A stretch of 64,000 nt of DNA, from assembly GCF_036662795.1 (NCBI RefSeq), contig NZ_JBAFWZ010000009.1, forward strand, positions 81,458 to 145,457. The letters are read 5' to 3'. Shown here piece by piece: positions 20,624 through 28,251 of this stretch. Made by a program: the position numbers and the translations under genes. Source of the DNA: Lysinibacillus_B sp036662795. GTDB lineage: Bacteria > Bacillota > Bacilli > Bacillales_A > Planococcaceae. The number at the start of each line of letters is the position of its first letter. Within the stretch, counting starts at the first letter, position 1. A model generated the notes under the pieces. It made no database searches and was not told the origin of the DNA. It saw nothing but the letters and a program-made list of their open reading frames with translations.

Positions 20624-20674
20624 CGATATGGTATGATAAAACATACATATTGTGATGGAAAGGGGGTTAATTCT

Positions 20675-21622
20675 ATGTCATTTGCCTCAGAGACAAAAAA
20701 GGAGTTAACGCAAGTCGATGCAGATGATCTAAGCTTGAAGGCAGAAGTATCCGCCCTCATTCGAATGAACGGCTCTCTTAGCTTTGCAAACCGTCAACTA
20801 AGCTTAGATGTTCAGACTGAAAATGCCGCCATTGCAAGGCGTCTTTATACAATTGTCAAAAAATTATATCCTTATAATGTTGAGTTGCTCGTTCGAAAAA
20901 AGATGCGTTTAAAAAAGAATAATGTTTATATTTGTCGTGTTCGCGACGGCGCTCGAGAATTGCTAACAGATTTACAAATTATTTCTGACGAGTTTCAATT
21001 TCATCATACAATTTCGAAGTCGCTTATACCGAAAAATAATCATAAGCGAGCGTACTTGCGCGGCGCATTCCTCGCTGGGGGCTCTGTTAATAATCCTGAA
21101 ACATCTGCATATCATCTTGAAGTATATTCTCTTTATAAGGAGCATGGAGAAGCCCTTGCAGATTTAATGAATCAATTTCAGCTGAACGCTAAAACAATCG
21201 AGCGGAAAAAGGGCTTTGTTACGTACTTAAAGGAAGCGGAAAAGATTTCAGATTTTTTAAGCTTAGTTGGAGCGCATCAGGCGATGTTAAAATTCGAGGA
21301 CGTGCGAATTGTACGAGATATGCGTAATAGCGTAAATCGCATCGTCAATTGTGAGACAGCAAACTTAAATAAAACAATTGGTGCAGCCCTAAGACAAGTC
21401 GATAATATTCGATTTATCGAGAATGCAATTGGGCTCGATCAGTTGCCGGAAAAGCTTCGCGAAATTGCACGTCTACGTGTCGAATATCAGGACGTAACAT
21501 TAAAGGAGCTAGGAGAAATGGTATCGACTGGAGTTGTTAGTAAGTCAGGTGTAAATCATCGACTACGAAAAATCGACGAAATTGCTGATGCACTTCGCAG
21601 AGGCGAGCAAATTAATTCATAG
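20675..21622 (+). CDS. whiA: DNA-binding protein WhiA
   Basis: A 315-residue protein made of a degenerate LAGLIDADG homing-endonuclease-like N-terminal domain ([18 protein letters not shown], ~110-130) and a C-terminal helix-turn-helix ([22 protein letters not shown], given here in part, and [12 protein letters not shown]). In Bacillus it acts in cell division and chromosome segregation; in Streptomyces it drives sporulation septation. The ATG at 20675 follows GAAAGGGGG; an in-frame ATG at 20633 has no site and lies 9 bp after yvcK. Confidence 0.96.
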   Translation: MSFASETKKELTQVDADDLSLKAEVSALIRMNGSLSFANRQLSLDVQTENAAIARRLYTIVKKLYPYNVELLVRKKMRLKKNNVYICRVRDGARELLTDLQIISDEFQFHHTISKSLIPKNNHKRAYLRGAFLAGGSVNNPETSAYHLEVYSLYKEHGEALADLMNQFQLNAKTIERKKGFVTYLKEAEKISDFLSLVGAHQAMLKFEDVRIVRDMRNSVNRIVNCETANLNKTIGAALRQVDNIRFIENAIGLDQLPEKLREIARLRVEYQDVTLKELGEMVSTGVVSKSGVNHRLRKIDEIADALRRGEQINS

Positions 21623-21732
21623 CCTTGTAAAATAAAATGGTAACGATTTCATAATCAGACATTGTTCTTTTTGTGCTATTTCGTTAAGATAAACTATAGG
21701 TAGATGTACGGTAAGGAAAGGGAGTTTTGCGA

Positions 21733-21990
21733 ATGGTTGAAAACCAAGTAGAAGTAAAATTAAAAACTGGCTTACAGGCGCGCCAAGCTGCACTTTTCGT
21801 GCAAGAAGCAAACCGCTTTAAGGCAGATATATACCTACAAAAGGACGACAAAAAAGTAAATGCCAAATCGATTATGGGCATTATGAGCTTAGCAATTGCT
21901 CAAGGAACAGTCGTTACGTTAATGGCTGAAGGCGACGATGCAGAAAAAGCCGTTACTGCATTAACAGCTATAATCCAACATGAAGATTAA
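21733..21990 (+). CDS. crh: HPr-like catabolite repression protein Crh
   Basis: An 85-residue HPr-fold protein. The site of PTS phosphorylation, His15 in HPr, is Gln here (GLQARQ), which marks Crh. The Ser46 phospho-acceptor is kept in NAKSIMGIMS. Crh-Ser-P made by HprK serves as a CcpA cofactor. Start ATG 21733 is preferred over TTG 21727, because MVENQVEVKLKTGLQAR aligns with known Crh N-termini and GGAAAGGGAG precedes it. A terminator follows immediately. Unlike B. subtilis, no yvcN follows. Confidence 0.95.
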   Translation: MVENQVEVKLKTGLQARQAALFVQEANRFKADIYLQKDDKKVNAKSIMGIMSLAIAQGTVVTLMAEGDDAEKAVTALTAIIQHED

Positions 21991-21997
21991 TGAATCA

Positions 21998-22036
21998 ACA
22001 CATAACCTGGACCGATCCTAGGTTATGTGTTTTTAC
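21998..22036 (+). terminator. Rho-independent terminator after crh
   Basis: ACACATAACCTGG pairs with CCTAGGTTATGTGT and is followed by TTTT. Confidence 0.85.
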
Positions 22037-22120
22037 GTTGTCGGATAATTAAAAGATAGGATAAATAACGTTGAAGATAAATAAAACCGAAAATAGGTTA
22101 ATTAATCTTCCGGATGCAAA

Positions 22121-22153
22121 ACAAAAAACGCACCGCTTTTATAGCGATGCGCT
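22121..22153 (-). terminator. Rho-independent terminator after clpP
   Basis: On the minus strand GCGCAtCGCT pairs with AGCGgTGCGT and is followed by TTTTTTG, 10 bp beyond the clpP stop. Confidence 0.85.
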
Positions 22154-22162
22154 GGACAAAAA

Positions 22163-22756
22163 TTATTTCTTGTCAGTGTTACGGTCGAAAATTTTGTCGA
22201 TTAGGCCGTATGATTTAGCTTGCTCTGCTGTCATGAAGTTATCACGATCTGTGTCACGAGCTAATGTTTCGTAATCTTGACCAGTATTTTTAGCCATAAT
22301 TGTATTTAATTTTTCACGTAAGAATAAAATGCGTTTTGCAGCAATTTCGATTTCAGTTGCCTGACCTTGAGCGCCGCCTAGTGGTTGATGAATCATTACT
22401 TCCGCATTTGGTAAGGCATAGCGTTTTCCTGGCTCACCCGCAGAAAGTAGGAATGCGCCCATAGAAGCAGCCATACCGATACAAATTGTTTGTACTTGTG
22501 GCTTAATGAAATTCATCGTGTCGTAAATTGCCATCCCCGCTGTAATGGATCCGCCCGGAGAGTTAATGTAAAGGAAAATATCTTTATCTGGGTCTTCTGC
22601 TTCTAAGAAAAGTAACTGCGCTACGATTGAGTTGGCAACATTGTCGTCAATCGCGCTTCCTAATAAAATGATACGGTCTTTTAATAGGCGTGAATAGATG
22701 TCGTATGCACGTTCACCGCGGTTTGTTTGCTCAATAACTGTAGGTATTAAATTCAT
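22163..22756 (-). CDS. clpP: ATP-dependent Clp protease proteolytic subunit
   Basis: A 197-residue serine protease that forms the barrel of ClpCP/ClpXP. The catalytic triad is visible: Ser in GMAASMGAF (~98), His in MIHQPLGG (~123) and Asp in [10 protein letters not shown] (~172). N-terminal [25 protein letters not shown] is normal (shown in part as [10 protein letters not shown]). It is transcribed opposite to its neighbours, from a promoter overlapped by a CtsR-type operator, so it is probably heat- and stress-induced. AAGGAGG precedes the ATG. Confidence 0.97.
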   Translation of the reverse strand: MNLIPTVIEQTNRGERAYDIYSRLLKDRIILLGSAIDDNVANSIVAQLLFLEAEDPDKDIFLYINSPGGSITAGMAIYDTMNFIKPQVQTICIGMAASMGAFLLSAGEPGKRYALPNAEVMIHQPLGGAQGQATEIEIAAKRILFLREKLNTIMAKNTGQDYETLARDTDRDNFMTAEQAKSYGLIDKIFDRNTDKK

Positions 22757-22839
22757 TGTAAAAATCCTCCTTTTAAAAAGGTTAATTCGAATACTTAATG
22801 CTGAAAAAAGGAATGGTTTTCAGCTGTACCAATATCATA

Positions 22840-22864
22840 CACATTATAGTCAAGGAAGGTCAAA
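22840..22864 (-). promoter_or_regulatory. clpP promoter with CtsR-type operator
   Basis: On the plus strand 22848-22864 reads AGTCAAg gAa GGTCAAA, matching the CtsR heptad pair RGTCAAA-NAN-RGTCAAA with one mismatch. On the minus strand the same bases form a -35 (TTGACC, 22858-22863), with TATGAT 18 bp downstream as -10. A repressor bound here would block the promoter, as CtsR does in B. subtilis clpP. Confidence 0.75.
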
Positions 22865-22885
22865 TATAAACTCCGACTTTCATAG

Positions 22886-22914
22886 TTGAAATGTGCAGGA
22901 TACACTTGTATAAT
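22886..22914 (+). promoter_or_regulatory. Probable promoter of tRNA-Arg
   Basis: TTGAAA (22886-22891), exactly 17 bp, then TATAAT (22909-22914). It faces the tRNA gene about 105 bp downstream and is divergent from the clpP promoter. Confidence 0.65.
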
Positions 22915-23018
22915 GGGTAGGTCGTCATATTATTGGCGATATTATCTTGTATTTTTAATGCACTATATTAGTGTGCAAAAGTATAGGAGTCGTTAACTGT
23001 TTTTATTTTAATTATATT

Positions 23019-23093
23019 GTCCTCGTGGTGTAATGGATAACACTGAAGATTCCGGTTCTTCCGCTGGGGGTTCGATTCCCTCCGAGGGCGCCA
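23019..23093 (+). tRNA. tRNA-Arg (anticodon CCG)
   Basis: The acceptor arms GTCCTCG and CGAGGGC pair fully (one G-U). The D arm is GTG...CAC, the anticodon stem GAAGA/TCTTC encloses TTCCGGT with anticodon CCG at 23052-23054, and the T arm has GTTCGATTC. CCA is encoded (23091-23093). It reads CGG codons. The position beside clpP matches trnQ-Arg of B. subtilis. Confidence 0.93.
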
Positions 23094-23325
23094 TTTTACT
23101 GTTTCAATTATATAAGTGTAATAGCAATACCCAATTGTGCCCGGATAGTTTAGCAGCCTAATCGGACACAGGGGAATGAAAAAAAGTGGGGTAAATTGAA
23201 AACAACTGTACCTATTCATTTTATCCCAAGTTCATTCTTCTTAAACTAATTCAACAAAAAACTTCTGCAGTTTTATATAATGGTTAATCTCCGGACTACA
23301 TAACAGTATGAAGGTCCGATCATCA

Positions 23326-23354
23326 GTCGTCACAAAAAAGTGACGGCTTTTTTT
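23326..23354 (+). terminator. Hairpin plus T-tract without an obvious upstream gene
   Basis: GTCGTCAC and GTGACGGC pair around six A and are followed by eight T. Between the tRNA (ends 23093) and this point no ORF is convincing. It may end the tRNA transcript or a short RNA (see findings). The rest of 23094-23568 shows only AT-rich DNA and the ABC-operon promoter. Confidence 0.75.
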
Positions 23355-23480
23355 AATTCTTTGATACCGGAGAATTGTGTAAAGATGAATAATTATTTGC
23401 TTTTAGTATATTTTTTTCATCAAAAACGTTATAAAAATTCAACAAAGTGAAATATTAATCATTTTTTATAAAATTTTATG

Positions 23481-23509
23481 TTGTATATAAATTCCGAAAT
23501 TACTATAAT
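23481..23509 (+). promoter_or_regulatory. Probable sigma-A promoter of the amino-acid ABC operon
   Basis: TTGTAT (23481-23486), a 17-bp spacer and TATAAT (23504-23509), 60 bp upstream of the binding-protein ATG. Confidence 0.6.
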
Positions 23510-23568
23510 GGTAAATATCATTTAATCATCAACTCACAGATAATTGATAATAAGAGGAGGAGTTTATT

Positions 23569-24366
23569 ATGTTCAAAAAGAGTATTTTTAAAATAATCGC
23601 ACCTTTCGCAGCGGCTTCAATGATTCTTGCTGCTTGTGGTTCGGATGATGTAAAAACAGGTGCCGATGGAGAAATTACAAAAATCGTTGCCGGTACAGAA
23701 GCAACGTACGCACCATTCGAATATTTAGATGAAAAAGGGAATGTAGTTGGTATAGATGCTGAAATTTTAGCGGCAATTGGTGAAGAGATGGGCGTTGAAA
23801 CTGAAATTAAAAATGTTGGCTGGGATCCAATGCTTGCGCAAGTAACAACAGGCGAGATCGATATGGGTGCAGCTGCAATTACTATTACAGAAGATCGTAA
23901 GAAAGCTTATGACTTTACAGAGCCGTATTATGAAGCTTCATTATTAATCGTAACAAAGGAAGATTCAAAGATTGAGTCTTTAAAAGATTTAAAGGATGAA
24001 AAAGTAGCTGTTCAATTAAATACAACGGGCCATATAGCGGCACAGGACCTACAAGGTAAAGGAAGTACAAAAATTCTAGCTTATGAAAACTTCTCAGTAG
24101 CTTTAACGGAAGTTTTAAATGGATCAGCTCAAGCGGCAATTGGTGATAATGCTGTAATTCTAGAATATATTAAAAATAACCCGGATGCAGGCTTGAAAAC
24201 AATTGAGGATAAATCGTTTGAACTTGATTATTTCGGTTATATGGTTAAAAAAGGGAACGGGGAACTGTTAGATCTATTAGATGAGGGTCTTCAAAAAATT
24301 AAAGACAACGGTAAGCTTGATGAGATTATCATGAAATATACTGGGGTTACACAAGAATTAAAATAA
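23569..24366 (+). CDS. Polar amino-acid ABC transporter, substrate-binding lipoprotein
   Basis: A 265-residue class F/SBP_bac_3 binding protein. A signal peptide ends in the lipobox LAAC (Cys ~23). The mature part has the family landmarks: YAPFEYLDEKGNVVGIDAE (~48-66), DMGAAAITITEDRKKAYDFT (~103-122), and an AAIGDNAV segment (~190). It would capture a polar amino acid outside the membrane and deliver it to the permease that follows. Glutamine, cystine or arginine are all possible and the sequence does not decide. GGAGGAG precedes the ATG. Confidence 0.93.
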   Translation: MFKKSIFKIIAPFAAASMILAACGSDDVKTGADGEITKIVAGTEATYAPFEYLDEKGNVVGIDAEILAAIGEEMGVETEIKNVGWDPMLAQVTTGEIDMGAAAITITEDRKKAYDFTEPYYEASLLIVTKEDSKIESLKDLKDEKVAVQLNTTGHIAAQDLQGKGSTKILAYENFSVALTEVLNGSAQAAIGDNAVILEYIKNNPDAGLKTIEDKSFELDYFGYMVKKGNGELLDLLDEGLQKIKDNGKLDEIIMKYTGVTQELK

Positions 24367-24388
24367 TTTATACGTGGAGGTGTTTCAG

Positions 24389-25099
24389 ATGGAGGTATTT
24401 GATTTTTTCCAATGGGATATAATCTGGAACTACCGTGAGCTTTATTTTAAAGGTATTCTGGCAACAATTCTTTTAACATTAAGTGGCTATGTCGGTGGGG
24501 TAATTCTCGGTCTATTCCTTGGACTGGGACAAGTATCAAAAAACAAACTTATCTATTGGCCATGTAAAATTTATGTAGACATATTCCGTGGTACACCGAT
24601 GCTTGTGCAATTATTATTAATTCACTTAGCATTAATTCCAACGATCTTTGGTCAGGCGATGGGTTGGTGGGTATCTGGTATTCTAGGTTTAATATTAAAT
24701 AGTGCGGCGTACAATGCGGAAATTTTCCGTGCCGGTATTCAATCAATCGATAAAGGGCAAATGGAGGCGGCACGATCGCTTGGGTTAACACATACGCAGG
24801 CGATGCGTAAAGTAATCCTACCGCAAGCGTTTCGACGTATGATTCCGCCACTTGGTAATGAATTTATTGCCTTACTAAAGGATTCTTCACTTGTTACAGT
24901 TATTGCGGGTGCAGAAATTTTATATGTTAGTAAGGTTGTAGCAGGGACGTATCAGCGCTTCTGGGAGCCATATCTGTTTGCAGCATTCCTATATCTCGTT
25001 TTAACGTATTTAGTAACGAAGCTGATTGCGATTGTGGAAAAACGAGTTAGCATTGATTATAACCCTCGAAAGCAGAAAAAGGAGCGTGCTGAGATATGA
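24389..25099 (+). CDS. Polar amino-acid ABC transporter, permease
   Basis: A 236-residue HisM/GlnP-type membrane permease with about five hydrophobic segments. The ABC-ATPase contact loop (EAA motif) is [24 protein letters not shown], read at residues ~137-160, preceded by [13 protein letters not shown]. Start ATG 24389 follows GTGGAGGTG; the in-frame GTG at 24374 overlaps that site. One permease gene suggests a homodimeric channel. The 3' end overlaps the ATPase gene by 4 bp. Confidence 0.94.
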   Translation: MEVFDFFQWDIIWNYRELYFKGILATILLTLSGYVGGVILGLFLGLGQVSKNKLIYWPCKIYVDIFRGTPMLVQLLLIHLALIPTIFGQAMGWWVSGILGLILNSAAYNAEIFRAGIQSIDKGQMEAARSLGLTHTQAMRKVILPQAFRRMIPPLGNEFIALLKDSSLVTVIAGAEILYVSKVVAGTYQRFWEPYLFAAFLYLVLTYLVTKLIAIVEKRVSIDYNPRKQKKERAEI

Positions 25100-25818
25100 T
25101 TAAAGTAGAAAACCTACACAAATATTTCGGTAAGCTTGAAGTGTTAAAGGGAATCGATTACGAAATTCATGAAAAAGAAGTAGTTTGTGTAATTGGTCCA
25201 TCCGGATCAGGGAAAAGTACATTCCTACGTTGTATCAACCTTCTTGAGGAAGTGACAGAGGGAGCTATTTATATTAATGGCGTAAAAATAAACGATCCGA
25301 AAACAAATATTAATGATATCCGTACAGAGGTAGGGATGGTATTTCAGCAATTTAATCTGTTTCCACATATGACGGTATTAGAAAATATTACGATGGCACC
25401 GATGCAAATTCGCAAAATGGCTAAATCGGATGCGGAGGCACTAGCACTAGAGCTACTAGATAAGGTTGGCTTACGAGCGAAGGCTGATAATTTCCCGCAG
25501 CAGCTTTCCGGTGGGCAGCAGCAGCGTGTTGCGATTGCACGTGCACTAGCTATGAAGCCGAAAGTGATGTTATTTGATGAACCAACTTCAGCTCTAGATC
25601 CTGAAATGGTCAATGAAGTGCTTGATGTAATGAAGAGGCTTGCTCAGGAAGGCATGACGATGGTTGTCGTAACACATGAAATGGGCTTTGCTCGTGAAAT
25701 GGGTGATCGTGTGCTATTTATGGATGGCGGCTATATTGTTGAAGAAGGGCATCCAGATGAAGTATTTGGTCATCCGAAAAATGAACGTACAAAGGCATTT
25801 TTAGGTAAAGTATTATAG
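25096..25818 (+). CDS. Polar amino-acid ABC transporter, ATP-binding protein
   Basis: A 240-residue ATPase of the GlnQ type. It has Walker [14 protein letters not shown] (~34-46), Q-loop [10 protein letters not shown], signature [15 protein letters not shown] (~134-148), Walker [15 protein letters not shown] (~154-167) and the switch His in VVTHEMGFA. It powers the importer with the two preceding genes. A clear terminator follows, so the operon has three genes. Confidence 0.96.
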   Translation: MIKVENLHKYFGKLEVLKGIDYEIHEKEVVCVIGPSGSGKSTFLRCINLLEEVTEGAIYINGVKINDPKTNINDIRTEVGMVFQQFNLFPHMTVLENITMAPMQIRKMAKSDAEALALELLDKVGLRAKADNFPQQLSGGQQQRVAIARALAMKPKVMLFDEPTSALDPEMVNEVLDVMKRLAQEGMTMVVVTHEMGFAREMGDRVLFMDGGYIVEEGHPDEVFGHPKNERTKAFLGKVL

Positions 25819-25821
25819 TGG

Positions 25822-25865
25822 AAAATCCATTCAGGCGGGGGTGCTTGAATGGATTTTTTTAATTT
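25822..25865 (+). terminator. Rho-independent terminator of the ABC operon
   Basis: AAATCCATTCA pairs with TGAATGGATTT around a ~13-nt loop, followed by T-rich sequence. Confidence 0.85.
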
Positions 25866-25891
25866 TACGTATAAACTTTTGGAGATCGGGA

Positions 25892-26017
25892 TGTGTCTAG
25901 CTCCAGCGCCCCAGCCCCTCGAGGTCGCACCATCCCCTCGATCGAAAGCGGAAGAGATGCTTTCGATTTGGGGCTGCAAGCAGCTGTCGGGGCTAACCGT
26001 GGCGCTTGCGCTTTTCT
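25892..26017 (+). repeat. 120-bp structured dispersed repeat, copy 1
   Basis: Begins ATGTGTCTAGCTCCAGCGCC and ends GCGCTTGCGCTTTTCT. The ends pair (AGCGCC with GGCGCT), an inner arm pairs (AGCCCC with GGGGCT) and a central hairpin is built on CCCCTCGaTCGAAAGC and GCTTTCGATtTGGGG. Near-identical copies lie at 44679 and 59593. No ORF or transposase is inside. It separates the ABC operon from the convergent coat gene. Confidence 0.9.
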
Positions 26018-26026
26018 GATGTGGAG

Positions 26027-26638
26027 TTAGTTTGGCATGTTTTTTGCTCGCTGTGCTTGACCGTACATATTAAGCATGGTTTGTGTATCTGCTGTAGATA
26101 GCTGTGGCACCTGATAATCACCCTTCTTGTTTTGGTAAAGGGAAACCTCATACGCCATTTCAATGCAGTTCGGTACAGAATCCTGAAGTACTCGACGAAC
26201 GACAGGGTTTGTAGCTTCTAGTGCAGCAGCTGTTTTGCCGGTTGCTAGTGCTTTATGCATGCTGAGTAAAGAGCCAGAAATAATCGAGTCATCAATTTCA
26301 TTTGCTGACTGAATCGGTTTTTTAGGCTCCCCAGGGGAAATGCCGTATTTAAATTGATTGTCTATTTGCATTTTATAGACGCGTGTTGGATGCTGAGGGT
26401 CATGCCCCGTTTTGTACGATTCGGCTGTAATATTGTATTCATCCAGCATAAATGCGTATTGTCTGTCCAAAATAGCTAATAGTTCTGGATCTTGAATTTG
26501 GTCACGCATTAATACGCATTGGTTGAGGGCACCAATAGATGCACTTAATACTTCGTGTACATCAAACATCTCATGCCCGCCGTGATTCATCGATAAAGGC
26601 GTATTACTGTTATTTTGCTCTGATGGTTGCGAAAACAT
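26027..26638 (-). CDS. CotF-like spore coat protein
   Basis: A 203-residue protein of the coat protein F family. The N-terminus is polar and Asn/Gln-rich, followed by a ferritin-like helical domain (FDVHEVLSASIGALNQCVLM, LAILDRQYAFMLDEYN, and DDSIISGSLLSMHKALATGK). The tail YQVPQLSTADTQTMLNMYG is typical of CotF/YhcQ relatives in the Bacillales spore coat. It implies a spore former. The ATG at 26638 follows GGAGGAG. The longer form from 26656 begins at a codon without a site. Likely expressed in the mother cell; no promoter was assigned. Confidence 0.85.
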   Translation of the reverse strand: MFSQPSEQNNSNTPLSMNHGGHEMFDVHEVLSASIGALNQCVLMRDQIQDPELLAILDRQYAFMLDEYNITAESYKTGHDPQHPTRVYKMQIDNQFKYGISPGEPKKPIQSANEIDDSIISGSLLSMHKALATGKTAAALEATNPVVRRVLQDSVPNCIEMAYEVSLYQNKKGDYQVPQLSTADTQTMLNMYGQAQRAKNMPN

Positions 26639-26776
26639 TGTTACTCCTCCATTCAAAATAGATTACGTTCATTATTGTGCGGAGTTTTAAAGATATTATG
26701 CATGTGACGTTCGAAGATTTTTCGCAGTACACAGCCTGTGAAAATTGCTTATAATACATACAAAGGAGGGAATGTG

Positions 26777-27013
26777 ATGGGGAAAATTCAATATTATTCA
26801 CGACCAGGCTGTCATCTATGCCAAGAAGGATTAATCCTGTTAAAGCTTGTGCAGGAGGACGTTCATTTTGAAATTGAAACGATCAACATTGAGGAGGATG
26901 AAAACATTCATGAGAAGTATATGTTTATGATTCCTGTTGTTGAAAAGAATGGTAGTATCATACAGTATGGTACGCTCGATTACATAACATTACTGGAAGC
27001 ACTTAATGATTAA
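26777..27013 (+). CDS. Glutaredoxin-family (DUF836-like) protein
   Basis: A 78-residue thioredoxin-fold protein with a CHLC active-site-like pair at the end of the first strand (YYSRPGCHLCQEGLILL) and the cis-Pro in MIPVVEKNG (~55). Size and sequence fit the small glutaredoxin-like proteins of Bacillales. It may reduce disulfides or bind a cofactor, but no partner is adjacent. The ATG at 26777 follows AAAGGAGGG; upstream in-frame codons from 26738 cross a TATAAT box. Confidence 0.85.
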   Translation: MGKIQYYSRPGCHLCQEGLILLKLVQEDVHFEIETINIEEDENIHEKYMFMIPVVEKNGSIIQYGTLDYITLLEALND

Positions 27014-27055
27014 TTGTTAAGTGCTTATGAATTTTGTAAAAATTGAAAATTTGGA

Positions 27056-27084
27056 TTGCATGTAAAAATTATTAGTAATATAAT
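27056..27084 (+). promoter_or_regulatory. cggR-gap promoter
   Basis: TTGCAT (27056-27061), a 17-bp spacer and TATAAT (27079-27084). The CggR operator begins about 30 bp downstream, the same order as in B. subtilis. Confidence 0.75.
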
Positions 27085-27115
27085 AAACGTAAGTAATAAA
27101 TTTTTTTACCACAAG

Positions 27116-27151
27116 TGGGACATAATTTAAAAGGTCGGGACAAAAAGTGCC
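27116..27151 (+). promoter_or_regulatory. CggR operator
   Basis: TGGGAC-N6-TAAA-N4-CGGGAC-N6-TGCC. The two GGGAC boxes are exactly 20 bp apart, matching the B. subtilis operator CGGGAC-N6-TGTC-N4 repeated. The right half is well conserved and the left half weaker. CggR tetramers bound here would block the promoter until fructose-1,6-bisphosphate rises. Confidence 0.8.
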
Positions 27152-27174
27152 CAACTATATTGCAGGTGATTTTT

Positions 27175-28200
27175 TTGGACGAATTTTCATTTTATGAAGC
27201 AGAGCGCAAATTAATACCTGAAATAGGTATACTTCTTCAAAAGCGCTTCAGAATACTACAAGCGATAGATGCAGCAGGACCGATTGGACGACGTGCCTTA
27301 GCGGATGTTCTTGGGCTTACAGAGCGTGAGGTACGAAAGGAGACCACACTCCTTTTTGAGCAAAAATTAATCAGCATAAAGCAACAGGGTATGGTTTGTA
27401 CAGATACAGGTTTGCAAATACTAGAACAATTAAGAGATAGCTTTTATGAGCTATCTGGAATCGCTCAAAAAGAAAAGGAACTAGCACTCCGGTTAGGAAT
27501 TGAAAAGGTCATCATTATTCCAGGTGATTTTTCAGAGGAAGCCTCTCGAATATTACTTGGAAAAGAGGGAAGTAAGCTCCTAACACAGCTTGCTAAGCCA
27601 AATAGCTTAATTGCCATTACAGGTGGAAGCTCTGTTGCTGCATTAGGCCCTTTTCTAACAGAAATGAAATCGCTTAATACAGCTAGCTTTATTGCAGCAC
27701 GAGGCAGTATTGGGGAAGAGATGAATCTACAAGCAAATACTCTTGTTGCCAGTTTTGCGAAACAGTGCAATGCTTCCTATCGAACCCTTTTCCTGCCAGA
27801 GTTTTCAAGCGAGGAAGCGTATGTTGCCATGAAGGCCGAGCCAAGTGTACAAGAAATGATCCGGCTATATGAGCGTGTAAATATTGTTGTGCATGGTATT
27901 GGCGCAGCGGAGGATATGGCAGAGCGACGACGTAGTTCCACAGAGGAAAAGAGGCTTCTTCAAGAAAAAGGAGCAGTTGGTGAGGCATTTGGCTACTACT
28001 TTAATGAGCAAGGACAGATTGTGCATCAAATTCGAACAATCTGTATCCAGCCAGAGCATGTAAAAAACAGTGATCATATATTGGTTATTGCAGGTGGTAA
28101 AAGGAAGGCAAAGGCTATCGATGCCTACTTTAAGCGCGCGGTAGATCATACTTTTTTTATAACTGATGAAGCTGCCGCAAATGAAATTTTAACTCTGTAG
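27175..28200 (+). CDS. cggR: Central glycolytic genes regulator (SorC/DeoR family)
   Basis: A 341-residue repressor. The N-terminal helix-turn-helix lies in KRFRILQAIDAAGPIGRRAL (~21-40) and ALADVLGLTEREVRKE. The C-terminal sugar-phosphate-binding domain shows ITGGSSVAALGPFL, VVHGIGAAEDMAERR, GEAFGYYFN and VIAGGKRKAKAI. It self-represses and controls glycolysis in response to fructose-1,6-bisphosphate. I place the start at TTG 27175 after AGGTGA. The longer form from 27115 would be translated through the operator. It is followed by gap after 51 bp. Confidence 0.94.
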   Translation: MDEFSFYEAERKLIPEIGILLQKRFRILQAIDAAGPIGRRALADVLGLTEREVRKETTLLFEQKLISIKQQGMVCTDTGLQILEQLRDSFYELSGIAQKEKELALRLGIEKVIIIPGDFSEEASRILLGKEGSKLLTQLAKPNSLIAITGGSSVAALGPFLTEMKSLNTASFIAARGSIGEEMNLQANTLVASFAKQCNASYRTLFLPEFSSEEAYVAMKAEPSVQEMIRLYERVNIVVHGIGAAEDMAERRRSSTEEKRLLQEKGAVGEAFGYYFNEQGQIVHQIRTICIQPEHVKNSDHILVIAGGKRKAKAIDAYFKRAVDHTFFITDEAAANEILTL

Positions 28201-28202
28201 TA

Positions 28203-28224
28203 ATAGCATTGAGCTATTTTTATA
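28203..28224 (+). promoter_or_regulatory. Small hairpin between cggR and gap
   Basis: AATAGC-attga-GCTATT followed by TTTATAAAAA, beginning 2 bp after the cggR stop. In B. subtilis the cggR-gapA mRNA is cleaved near this junction, giving stable gapA mRNA. This hairpin could mark such a boundary or act as a weak terminator; this is inference. Confidence 0.4.
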
Positions 28225-28251
28225 AAAAATTAACTAATGGAGGAATAAAAC

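Noticed and set aside
23139..23175. Second tRNA-like sequence after tRNA-Arg (GCCCGGATAGTTTAGC)
   Set aside because: Starts like a tRNA but no anticodon or T arm can be formed.
22968..23219. 83-codon minus-strand ORF containing RRESNPQ
   Set aside because: It is the antisense of the tRNA-Arg gene, a well-known type of false ORF.
27115..27174. Longer cggR start at 27115
   Set aside because: This would translate the CggR operator, lacks a ribosome site, and adds residues not seen in CggR proteins.
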